DNA from: JBFYTX01 sp964442335 | Lineage (GTDB): Bacteria; Chloroflexota; Dehalococcoidia; Dehalococcoidales; RBG-16-60-22 | Assembly: GCA_964442335.1 (NCBI GenBank) | Contig: CAYTZI010000053.1 | Span: forward strand, 1 to 13,268 | Length of the DNA stretch: 13,268 nt | Direction of reading: 5' to 3' | In this document: positions 1 through 6,808 of the stretch, one piece after another | How the letters are laid out: every line of letters starts with the position of its first letter | How positions within the stretch are numbered: position 1 is the first letter of the stretch | Notes under the pieces: generated by a model | The model's database searches: none | Seen by the model: the letters and a program-made list of their open reading frames with translations, nothing else | Told to the model about the DNA's origin: nothing | Program-made: the position numbers and the translations under genes

Positions 1-162
1 TGTTTTTTTGTTTTTTCTTTTTTTCAGGCCGGTTTTTACGTTCAGTCCGTGCGTGTGAATTGTTTTTATTTGTTTTTGATTTTTTCTAAATTCAAATCCG
101 TTTTTTGTTTGCCGTATATATAATGCGCCGAAAAGAGCGATGAAGCAAGAGAATGATGTCAC
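1..162 (-). other. T-rich edge region with a possible partial reading frame
   Basis: The plus strand is full of T runs, unlike the GC-richer coding DNA elsewhere. On the minus strand a frame opens at a GTG at 162 and stays open for 54 codons to the window edge. A GAGG lies 7 nt before the GTG. The peptide has a short hydrophobic N-terminal part (CFIALFGALYI) and then a Lys/Asn/Gln-rich part. I recognise no family. The A-rich strand contains few T-starting codons, so an open frame of this length could arise by chance. The GAGG also lies inside a dispersed repeat. A TATAAT lies on the plus strand at 119-124 without a good -35 box. This is a weak candidate only. Confidence 0.15.
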
Positions 163-169
163 TTTATTG

Positions 170-242
170 CCTCACCCCCTGGCCCTCTCTCCGCGTGCGG
201 AGAGGGGGTAGAAATATGAGAGGGGGCTGGCGCCCCCTCTTG
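170..242. repeat. Two adjacent hairpin repeats of the CCCTCACCC/CCCTCTCC family
   Basis: Two inverted repeats lie side by side. The first (183-208) has arms CTCTCCGC and GCGGAGAG around a 2-nt GT centre, extended by further pairs after one G-T wobble. The second (219-240) has perfect 9-bp arms AGAGGGGGC and GCCCCCTCT around TGGC. The lead-in CCTCACCCCCTGGCCCTCTC resembles the text at 411-432 and, inverted, at 9774-9795. I read this as short non-coding dispersed repeats. No T run follows either hairpin, so they are not obvious terminators. Confidence 0.6.
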
Positions 243-410
243 CTGCGTACTCCCCGTTTTTAACAACAGGTGATATCTGGACCTTTACCCTTGCCCCCTC
301 TCCAGACCGGGGCATTATGCGAACAGACCCTGCCGCCCCCGCGTTCTACTTTAGGGGAAAAGGCGGGGATTTATAAGGGGAAAATGTCACTTTTTTAAAA
401 ATTTAGTTAC

Positions 411-475
411 CCTCACCCTTAGTCCCTCTCCCATAAAGGGAGAGGGAGGGGGCCCTTCGACAGGCTCAGGGTGGG
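411..475. repeat. Dispersed repeat with 10-bp hairpin followed by a CCCTTCGACAGGCTCAGGG element
   Basis: After CCCTCACCCTTAG comes an inverted repeat with arms TCCCTCTCCC (423-432) and GGGAGAGGGA (438-447) around ATAAA. It is followed at 453-471 by CCCTTCGACAGGCTCAGGG, itself partly palindromic (CCCT...AGGG). From memory, this CTTCGACAGGCTCAGG type of text recurs in intergenic DNA of several bacterial groups. Nothing here looks coding. Confidence 0.55.
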
Positions 476-490
476 CGGATTGAAGCTGAT

Positions 491-549
491 TGGTAAGAAA
501 GGGATGATACGAGGGCGGCCAGGGTGGGAAAAGATAAGAAGGAATAAAA
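491..549 (+). repeat. Copy 1 of a ~58-bp dispersed repeat
   Basis: This segment, starting TGGTAAG and ending GAATAAAA, aligns with 12027-12084 in the same orientation. By hand I count 49 identical columns of 59, with one 1-base gap and 9 mismatches. The best conserved core is ACGAGGGCGGCC followed by GGGTGGGA. Similarity stops at both ends, so it is a discrete unit. It encodes nothing I recognise and has no strong hairpin of its own. Confidence 0.65.
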
Positions 550-637
550 AAGAAAGTAACGAGGGGAGAGGGGTTTATGGATTACTGCTTTCTACCACTG
601 CCATGAAAACGGGTATCAGGTTAGTCATGGTGCTGCC

Positions 638-704
638 TGGATACCGACTTGCGTCGGTATGGTGAGGGGGAAGGCTGGATTACCACCTGCGGGGGAATGA
701 CGGA
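638..704. repeat. Palindromic intergenic repeat with ATACCGAC hairpin
   Basis: A perfect inverted repeat, ATACCGAC (641-648) and GTCGGTAT (653-660) around TTGC, is followed by a CTGGATTACCACCTGCGGGG stretch ending in GAATGACGG. The overall design (CTGGAT, palindrome, GAATGACGG) resembles the short REP-type repeats found between genes in many bacteria. No other copy occurs in this window. Confidence 0.45.
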
Positions 705-713
705 GCGGGGGGC

Positions 714-747
714 AGATTGCTTCGGGCTTAAGCCCTCGCAATGACAG
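714..747. repeat. REP-like palindrome centred on GGGCTTAAGCCC
   Basis: The segment AGATTGCTTCGG continues into the perfect 12-bp palindrome GGGCTTAAGCCC (724-735) and then TCGCAATGACAG. The outer ATTGC (716-720) and GCAAT (738-742) also pair, giving an imperfect stem of about 13 positions per side. This AGATTGCTTC...TCGCAATGACA form matches a widespread intergenic palindrome type I know from many bacterial genomes. It is non-coding and could form a hairpin in RNA from either strand. Confidence 0.55.
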
Positions 748-827
748 AATGGTGCGGATTAATTCGTCCACCCGAGGCGGGCTAACAACGACAGGAATGA
801 ATAAAGCGGAGAGAGTATAAAGGGAAT

Positions 828-862
828 GGCAAACAATAAGTCCCGGCCAACCAGACCGGGAC
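828..862 (-). terminator. Likely terminator of the pilus operon
   Basis: Read on the minus strand, 34 nt past the pilT stop, arms GTCCCGG and CCGGGAC (856-862 and 840-846 on the plus strand) enclose 9 nt. The T-containing tract TTATTGTTT follows directly. The stem is GC-rich and the position is right for ending the minus-strand operon. The T tract is interrupted, so termination may be partial. Confidence 0.55.
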
Positions 863-896
863 CCCGTGCAATACATAAAATTAACTTTTAAAGTGT

Positions 897-2009
897 CTAG
901 TTGAACTGCGTGTTCAGAGCCGCTTCCGCCTCATTCTGCCTGGAGGCCCTCTCGCCGGTAAGCTTGGCTATTTCCTCGGGGTCGTTGCAGAACTCATAGA
1001 CCCTCTCGCGGGTGATAACGTTGGCGCGGAAGAGCCTCACCAGCGCCTGGTCGAGCAGCTCCATATTCTGCTGGGTGTTCATGCGTATTACGTTGGGTAG
1101 CTGGAAGCTCTTGCCCTCCCTGATAAGGTTCCTCACCGCCGGATTGGCCAGCATGACCTCGATGGCGGCCACCCTGCCCGAGCCGTCCGCCTTGGGCACC
1201 AGCGCCTGGCAGAGTATGCCCAGCAGCAGCGAAGCCAGCCTCGACTGGGCCAGGTAACGCTCGTGCGGGGGGAAGAGGTTGGCTATCCTCTCAACGGCCT
1301 GGGAAGCGCTGGGGGCATGACCGGTGGTCAGCACCAGGTGGCCGGTCTCCGCCACGGTCAGCGCCGCCGAGGCCGTCTCCAGGTCTCTCATCTCGCCGAC
1401 GAGGATAACGTCCGGGTCCTGCCGCAGCACGTGCCTCAGGGCGTCGTAGAAGGAATGAGTGTCGGAGCCTATCTCACGCTGCGTTATCGTGCACCGCTGG
1501 TTTTCATAGGTGTACTCAATAGGGTCCTCGATAGTTATCACGCGCCGGCTCTCGACTTTGTTGAGGTAGTCTATCATGGAGGCCAGCGTGGTTGATTTGC
1601 CGCTGCCGGTGGGGCCACTCACCACTACCAGTCCGCGGGGGCGCATTATCAGGTCCGTGCAGACCTTGGGCAGCCCCAGGAAATCGGGGTCGGGTATTTC
1701 CGATGGCAGTAGCCTCATGACCATGCTTATGGTGCCGCGCTGCCGGCCGGCGTTAAAACGTATCCGTCCCACTTCCCGAATACCCATACCGAAGTCGAGC
1801 TCCAGGTTCTTATTGAATTCCTCCACCCGCCTTTCCGGGACCACCTGCCGCAGCGCTTTTTCCATATCATCAGTAGTCATCGCCGGCAGGTCGCTGGCGA
1901 ATATAAGAGCACCGTTGATGCGGAAGGAGGGAGGCCGGCCCACTATCAGATGCAGGTCCGAAGCGCCCCTCGATTTTGCCAGCTTTAATAATGCTATTAT
2001 GTCAACCAT
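897..2009 (-). CDS. pilT: Type IV pilus retraction ATPase PilT
   Basis: This is a hexameric cytoplasmic ATPase that drives pilus retraction and twitching motility at the base of the pilus machine. The 370 residues match the usual PilT length. Visible motifs are Walker A GPTGSGKS (132-139), the Asp box around EDPIEY (161-166), Walker B DPDVILVGEMRD (198-209), the His box around GHLVLTTGH (223-231), and AVRNLIRE (291-298), the variant AIRNLIRE motif typical of PilT and needed for retraction in studied homologues. The zinc-binding tetracysteine of PilB is absent, which also favours PilT. The His box reads GHAPSA where classical PilT has LHTNSA. A GGAGAAGGA ribosome site precedes the ATG, and the gene starts 3 nt after the pilM-pilN fusion stops. 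It is the last gene of the operon. Confidence 0.93.
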   Translation of the reverse strand: MVDIIALLKLAKSRGASDLHLIVGRPPSFRINGALIFASDLPAMTTDDMEKALRQVVPERRVEEFNKNLELDFGMGIREVGRIRFNAGRQRGTISMVMRLLPSEIPDPDFLGLPKVCTDLIMRPRGLVVVSGPTGSGKSTTLASMIDYLNKVESRRVITIEDPIEYTYENQRCTITQREIGSDTHSFYDALRHVLRQDPDVILVGEMRDLETASAALTVAETGHLVLTTGHAPSASQAVERIANLFPPHERYLAQSRLASLLLGILCQALVPKADGSGRVAAIEVMLANPAVRNLIREGKSFQLPNVIRMNTQQNMELLDQALVRLFRANVITRERVYEFCNDPEEIAKLTGERASRQNEAEAALNTQFN

Positions 2010-2012
2010 ATC

Positions 2013-3476
2013 CTAGTCCTTCTCCAGCCTGAGCGAAAGTGTATAGTCCGTCACGTCACTCACGTTCTCGCTACCTTCCACCAGGGAAATACTCGTTATC
2101 GTAATTTCCTCGAACCTGCCGGTGTCCTGCAATTTACGCACGAACTGCATAACCTCCTGCTCGGTCGGGGCCTCCCCGTTGATACTCATTGTCGTACCGC
2201 CGTGGTTTATCCTGCGCAGATCCATGCCAGTCACGGGGTTATTCACGCTAGCTTCGAGGTCGCCGTTTACATGTGCCGAGCCGGCGCTCAGGTTTTCCAG
2301 CGCGGCGCTATATTTTTCGCGGTCGGCGATGATGAAGGAGAGTTCTTCTTCGGCGGCCGCCACGTTCTCCACAAGCTCTTTTTTCTGCTTCGTCTTTTTC
2401 TCAATCTGCAATCTGGTCAGGTCCAGCTCGTTCTGGTCTTTTTCTATCTTGGCGGCGGCATTCTGAACGGTGAAAAACAGCAGAACAACCAGTCCGACGG
2501 CCACCGCCGCGGCGGGCAGCGCCATCAAGCGGTCCTTGGGAATCTGTTTGGGCTGGAACGGCGAGGGCAATGCATTGATGTTGGCCAGTAGAGGCCCCGC
2601 ATCTCTGGGCATCTCTTTTAGAGCCAGCCCTACATTCATAAGATGGTGTGACGGGTCGAGCTGCTTCAAGCACTTAAGCGGAGAAACCAGCAGGGAGACT
2701 TTGTACCCCAGCTCCTGCGTCAGGAATTCCATCGTTTCCGCCTCATCGACCAGCTCTCCGGAGACCAGCAAAATCGAATCGGGCTGTATAAAATCCTGAG
2801 GGTTGTTGGAATTATAGAATTGAATCGTCCGCTTCAACTCGTCCCTGACTATCGTAAGGCGGTCGGTCTTATCCATGTACTCCTGCGGGAAGGGGACGGT
2901 GCGGACGGTCTGGGGGATGCCTTTTGACAGGATGACGATATCGAACTCTTCAGGCTGCATATCGATGAGTATGGCGTTCGCCTCCCGGGATACCCTGGCC
3001 AGCGCGAGGGGTTTGATGTCCATGAGATACGGCTTGAACCCGGTCTTGTTGAGTATTCTGACAAGGTTATCGGCGAGTACCTTGGGTATGGCCACCACGA
3101 ATACCTGAATTTTGCCATCACCGGAGGAAGTAATCTGCCAGGAGATATAAAGCTGGTCGATCGGCACCGGCAGGACCCTCTTTGCCTCTCTGGTTATTGC
3201 TTCTTCAATCATCGTTTTGGGGAGCTCCGGCAGCGACACGGGCCGGGTCAGGCAGTGCAATCCGCTTATCCCGAGTATGATTTTCCTGACGCCTATATGG
3301 TTGCTCTTGAACAGGAGTTTGATCTTATTTACAAGCTCTGCTTCTTTTTCATCATCGATTTCACTAAGGTTGACGTCCAGCGGCATGTCCGCCAGCTTGG
3401 TGATGCGCCTGCCCCGGGTAACCATGAGACGGATGCCGCTGTCACTGATATATAGACTTGTCGTATTATTAGCCAT
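2013..3476 (-). CDS. pilM: PilM-PilN fusion protein (GspL-like architecture)
   Basis: Residues 1 to about 290 look like PilM, the actin-like cytoplasmic protein of the type IV pilus alignment complex, ending in the PilM-like NVGLALK (281-287). Next comes NINALPSPFQP (299-309), which resembles the INLLP peptide at the N-terminus of PilN that binds PilM in other species. A membrane segment (about 318-337), a charged coiled coil (about 341-388) and a ferredoxin-like PilN-type end follow. PilM and PilN are normally separate; the fused layout is that of GspL in type II secretion. The nucleotide site looks degenerate: YISDSGIRLM replaces the usual DIGSSSIK and IDMQPEEFD replaces a DIGxxxT-type motif. 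The start overlaps the PilO stop as TAATG, implying translational coupling. I am confident of a pilus role and fairly confident of the fusion. Confidence 0.85.
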   Translation of the reverse strand: MANNTTSLYISDSGIRLMVTRGRRITKLADMPLDVNLSEIDDEKEAELVNKIKLLFKSNHIGVRKIILGISGLHCLTRPVSLPELPKTMIEEAITREAKRVLPVPIDQLYISWQITSSGDGKIQVFVVAIPKVLADNLVRILNKTGFKPYLMDIKPLALARVSREANAILIDMQPEEFDIVILSKGIPQTVRTVPFPQEYMDKTDRLTIVRDELKRTIQFYNSNNPQDFIQPDSILLVSGELVDEAETMEFLTQELGYKVSLLVSPLKCLKQLDPSHHLMNVGLALKEMPRDAGPLLANINALPSPFQPKQIPKDRLMALPAAAVAVGLVVLLFFTVQNAAAKIEKDQNELDLTRLQIEKKTKQKKELVENVAAAEEELSFIIADREKYSAALENLSAGSAHVNGDLEASVNNPVTGMDLRRINHGGTTMSINGEAPTEQEVMQFVRKLQDTGRFEEITITSISLVEGSENVSDVTDYTLSLRLEKD

Positions 3477-4042
3477 TATCCCGTTCCTTCATATGAGTAT
3501 ACGTACATCTGGACGTTCACCGCGGCGGGCTCTTCGGCCTCCTGGGGGATGTCTATCTGGAACGTATTGACCGTGCCCGTGGTGAAGTCGTTGTTCAGGC
3601 TGATTACGAACTTGACGACATCATCCAGGTCTCCTACCGCCACGGCATTCAGCGCGGTCATGTTCAGCCCGATTCCTTCAACATTCTCGTCCTGTATCGG
3701 CGACGTGCTCATCGACATCACCGTCACGCCGCAATAGTCCGCGATGGAGAAGAACTTCTCGGTGACATCCACGCTGACGACCGTTTTATCCAGCCGTTCC
3801 CTGGCTTCGTTCAGCAGGATCTGCTCCTCATCGACCATCTGTTGAAGCTCGTCCAGACGCTGGCGCATCGCCGTATCGTCGAGCTTGTCCAGACTGGACT
3901 GGGAGATGCTGAGCTCTTCATCCAGCTGGCCCTGCTCCTGCATCTGCTGCGAAACGGTAACCCCGAGCCCGGCCACAACGACGACAAACACGCCCGCTGC
4001 CAGGATCAGCCAGCTCGCTTTACTGAGTTTTATAAATTTCAT
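3476..4042 (-). CDS. pilO: PilO-like type IV pilus alignment-complex protein
   Basis: This 188-residue protein has one N-terminal membrane segment (about 9-31), a Gln/Glu/Leu-rich coiled coil (about 32-85) and a small C-terminal domain compatible with the PilO ferredoxin-like fold. PilO pairs with PilN across the inner membrane and links the cytoplasmic ATPase and platform to the rest of the machine. Sequence conservation in PilO is low, so the call rests on topology and on its place between pilC and the pilM-pilN fusion. I chose the ATG at 4042: it follows the pilC stop by 25 nt, has a purine-rich AAGGGACGGA upstream, and starts MKFIKLSK directly before the membrane segment. A longer frame from 4120 would overlap pilC and add 26 atypical residues. 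The stop overlaps the next start (TAATG). Confidence 0.8.
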   Translation of the reverse strand: MKFIKLSKASWLILAAGVFVVVVAGLGVTVSQQMQEQGQLDEELSISQSSLDKLDDTAMRQRLDELQQMVDEEQILLNEARERLDKTVVSVDVTEKFFSIADYCGVTVMSMSTSPIQDENVEGIGLNMTALNAVAVGDLDDVVKFVISLNNDFTTGTVNTFQIDIPQEAEEPAAVNVQMYVYSYEGTG

Positions 4043-4067
4043 ATTTCCGTCCCTTATTCTCCAGCCA

Positions 4068-5276
4068 TTAGAACGCCTGACCGTAGATTGAATACATGGC
4101 GGAGACCATTGAAAGTGCAATCAGGCCTACAAAACCGGCGATGATAATCGTCATCACGGGGGGTATCAGGCCTATCATTGTCTTGGTCTTTTCTCCCGCC
4201 TCCGATTCGAAGTTAAGCGCCACGGCAGCTAAAGTGCTGTCCAGGCTGCCGGTCTCCTCGCCTACTTTTACCATCTGCACCATCATCGGCAGGAATATCG
4301 GGTTCTTAGCCATGGGCCTGGCGAGCCCTTCACCTTTGAGCATATCGGCCTGGACGCCGTATAAAGCCTGCGCGATGACCCTGTTATTCGTACCCTGTAT
4401 GATCAGGGGCATGATCTCGGTCAGGGGCAGACCGGCCGTGAACAGCAGCGAAATGCTCCGGCAGCAGCGGGCAAGCTCGTTCAGCAGGTTCACTTTTCCC
4501 AGTTGAGGCATCTTTAGCATCAGGACATCTATTTTGTACTTGCCGTCAGGCGTCCGGCTGTATATAATAAACGCCCCGACGACCACCGCCAGCCCGAGCA
4601 AAATATGAAGTGCGTGGTCACGCATTGTTGAGGAAAAGTCCATCATTATCCGGGTCAGCGCCGGCAGCTGCGCCCCAAGCGACCCGTAAAGGTTGCTGAA
4701 AGCCGGCAGCACGAAGAACATTAAAATACTCACCACCACGATGGTCACCACCCCGGCAATCGCCGGGTAGAGCAGGGCGCCCTTGATTCCCTTACGGGTG
4801 GCCATCTCCTTTTCCATGTAATCAGCCACCTGCCTCAACATCGTCTCCAGGCTGCCTGTCTGCTCGCCGATGCTCAGCGTGCGGCAGTTCATTGGCGAAA
4901 AGACCTCCGGGTGCTTGTTCATGGCCGCTGAGAGCTGGCGTCCGCTGCGGATATCCGCGATAATATCGTTGATAACTTTCTTTAAAGCGTGTTTGGATAT
5001 CTGTTCCTGTAATAGTTCCAGAGAGGTGACGATGTTTATGCCTGATTCAATCAGCAGAGCGAGCTGGCGGAAAAAAAGAATGATATCCGCCGACTTGATG
5101 GGAAAAAGCTGCGCGGTCAGGTTGCCCAGGCTGAAGAAAGGAATATAGGGCTTGAGGTTTATCAGGCGGTAGCCGGCAAAGCTGAGCATCTGGGTTATCC
5201 CCTCTTCCCCGTTGGCGTTTATCTTCCCTTTAACTATTTCGCCCGATTCACTGCAAGCTATATACTGAAATATCAT
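4068..5276 (-). CDS. pilC: Type IV pilus inner-membrane platform protein PilC
   Basis: This is the polytopic platform protein of the T2SS-F family, on which the PilB and PilT motors act to add or remove pilin subunits. At 402 residues it has the usual length. The two cytoplasmic T2SS-F repeats are clear: FFRQLALLIESG (68-79) with GEQTGSLE (137-144), then the second repeat beginning near residue 270 with GEETGSLD (339-346). Membrane segments lie near 172-192, 222-240 and 368-393. The gene starts 11 nt after the pilB stop, with AAGGGGAGA upstream of the ATG. GspF of type II secretion is the alternative, but the pilT and pilM-type neighbours favour a pilus. Confidence 0.92.
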   Translation of the reverse strand: MIFQYIACSESGEIVKGKINANGEEGITQMLSFAGYRLINLKPYIPFFSLGNLTAQLFPIKSADIILFFRQLALLIESGINIVTSLELLQEQISKHALKKVINDIIADIRSGRQLSAAMNKHPEVFSPMNCRTLSIGEQTGSLETMLRQVADYMEKEMATRKGIKGALLYPAIAGVVTIVVVSILMFFVLPAFSNLYGSLGAQLPALTRIMMDFSSTMRDHALHILLGLAVVVGAFIIYSRTPDGKYKIDVLMLKMPQLGKVNLLNELARCCRSISLLFTAGLPLTEIMPLIIQGTNNRVIAQALYGVQADMLKGEGLARPMAKNPIFLPMMVQMVKVGEETGSLDSTLAAVALNFESEAGEKTKTMIGLIPPVMTIIIAGFVGLIALSMVSAMYSIYGQAF

Positions 5277-5287
5277 CCTGTCTCCCC

Positions 5288-6808
5288 TTAAGCTACCGTG
5301 TAGGCGTTGCGTATCACCTCGGTCGGCGTGGTAATATTCTGCTTGACCTTCAGCATGCCGTCCTGCAACAGGGTGACCATACCCTCCCTGATGGCCTGGT
5401 GTCGCAGCTCGTTGGCGGTAGCGTTTTTGACCAGCAACGTTTTTATCTCGTCGCTGGTGCAGAACAGCTCGAATATGCCCGTCCTGCCGCGATACCCGCT
5501 GTTGGCGCAGACCTTGCAGCCGGTGCCGTAGAGGAACTCTTTTCTATCGTCGCCGGTCTCCTGCTGGTAGATAAGGGTCTCTTCGGTGCTGGCCGGTATC
5601 GGGTGACCGCAGTGCGAACAGAGGCGCCGCACCATCCGCTGGGCGATAACGCCGATGAGGGCGGAAGAGACCAGGAAAGGCTCCACGCCGAGGTCTATAA
5701 GCCGCAGCACCACACCGACGGCGTCGTTAGCGTGGATGGATGACAGCACCAGGTGGCCGGTAAGCGCCGACTGTATGGCTATGTTGGCGGTCTCGGCGTC
5801 ACGTATCTCGCCGACGAGTATAACGTCGGGGTCGAGCCGCAGTATGGACCGGAGGCCGCTGGCGAAGGTCAGGCCGGCGCGCGGGTTGGTCTGTATCTGG
5901 TTGATGTTGGAAAACCGGTACTCTACGGGGTCTTCGATGGTGATAATATTGCGCGCGTTCTGGTCGAGGGAATTAAGCGAGGCGTAAAGGGTTGTCGTCT
6001 TGCCGGCTCCGGTGGGGCCGCTAACCAGTATCACGCCGTAAGGCACTCTGAGCATTTTCTCATAAAGCGCCAGTGAATCAGGAAGGAAGCCGAGGTCGGC
6101 GAGGTCAAGCGTGGCCCTCGTCTTGTCCAGCAACCGCAGCACGGCCATCTCACCGTAAACGGTGGCGACGATGCCGACGCGGATATCTATCATGCGGCCC
6201 TTGGTCTTTACCGAAAACTGGCCGTCCTGCGGGCGGTGGTGGTCCGCAATGTTCATGCTGGCGAGAATCTTGATTCTTGAGATAAGCGAAGCCATCGTGG
6301 CGAGGGGCAGCGAAAACATGTCGTGCAGCGCGCCGTCTATGCGGTAGCGCACCCTCATCTTGTCCTCGCCCGGCTCAAGGTGGATATCAGAAGCGCGGGC
6401 TTTAACCGCCTCGTCGATAATGAGCGTCAGCGCCTGTGCCACCGGGGCCTCGGTCGCCGTGTCTATAGCGAGCTGCTTTATTTTGTTCTCGGGGCTTTCT
6501 TCCGCCGAAATGTTGGATATCTGCTTCTCAATCTCGTCGTAAGCCTTGTAGTTGAAATCGATGGCGTCCAGCACTTCCTGCAGCGGGGCCAGCTCGGGCT
6601 CGATGCGCATCCTGCTGCGGCTGGCCAGGGCTTCCAGGGCGATGATGTCGGACGGATTGGCCATAGCTACATGCAGCACGTTCCCGTCGGTGGAAACCGG
6701 GAAGGCGTTATACTTCCGGGCCATGGCTTCGGGGACAAGGCGTAATACGTCGGATTCTGGTTGTTTTTTGCGCAAACCGGTCTTGGCCTCTCTGGTTATA
6801 TCCGCCAT
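5288..6808 (-). CDS. pilB: Type IV pilus assembly (extension) ATPase PilB
   Basis: This cytoplasmic GspE/PilB-family ATPase powers pilin polymerisation. In its 506 residues I see a shortened N-terminal domain (about 20-90), RPQDGQ (192-197), Walker A GPTGAGKT (264-271), the Asp box EDPVEY (292-297), Walker B DPDVILVGEIRD (326-337), the His box GHLVLSSIHAND (351-362), and the zinc site C397-x2-C400 with C431-x2-C434 that separates PilB/GspE from PilT. Typical PilB proteins are about 560 residues or more; the missing part is the start of the N-terminal MshEN-type region. The minus strand has a TAG in frame 8 codons upstream of this ATG, so no longer start exists without a frameshift. The ribosome site (AGGGG, about 12 nt away) is distant. 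It is the first gene of the operon. Confidence 0.92.
   Translation of the reverse strand: MADITREAKTGLRKKQPESDVLRLVPEAMARKYNAFPVSTDGNVLHVAMANPSDIIALEALASRSRMRIEPELAPLQEVLDAIDFNYKAYDEIEKQISNISAEESPENKIKQLAIDTATEAPVAQALTLIIDEAVKARASDIHLEPGEDKMRVRYRIDGALHDMFSLPLATMASLISRIKILASMNIADHHRPQDGQFSVKTKGRMIDIRVGIVATVYGEMAVLRLLDKTRATLDLADLGFLPDSLALYEKMLRVPYGVILVSGPTGAGKTTTLYASLNSLDQNARNIITIEDPVEYRFSNINQIQTNPRAGLTFASGLRSILRLDPDVILVGEIRDAETANIAIQSALTGHLVLSSIHANDAVGVVLRLIDLGVEPFLVSSALIGVIAQRMVRRLCSHCGHPIPASTEETLIYQQETGDDRKEFLYGTGCKVCANSGYRGRTGIFELFCTSDEIKTLLVKNATANELRHQAIREGMVTLLQDGMLKVKQNITTPTEVIRNAYTVA

Noticed and set aside
471..876. Two overlapping short frames, 64 codons on plus (471-665) and 83 codons on minus (625-876)
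   Set aside because: Both run through dispersed repeats and hairpins, lack a convincing ribosome site and encode no recognisable domain. They also overlap each other.
1576..2016. Long open frame (146 codons) on the plus strand opposite pilT
   Set aside because: It is a mirror of a strongly supported gene; the peptide is Ser/Arg-rich and shows no family features. The other antisense frames opposite the pil genes and fusA are rejected for the same reason.
4043..4120. N-terminal extension of the PilO-like protein from an ATG at 4120
   Set aside because: It would overlap the 3' end of pilC by 53 nt and add 26 residues that do not look like PilO, while the ATG at 4042 has a ribosome site and leads straight into the membrane segment.
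897..6808. Type II secretion system instead of a type IV pilus
   Set aside because: GspL-like fusion and GspE/GspF-like proteins made this worth considering, but the retraction ATPase PilT with its AVRNLIRE motif has no role in type II secretion, and no secretin or pseudopilin gene is present.
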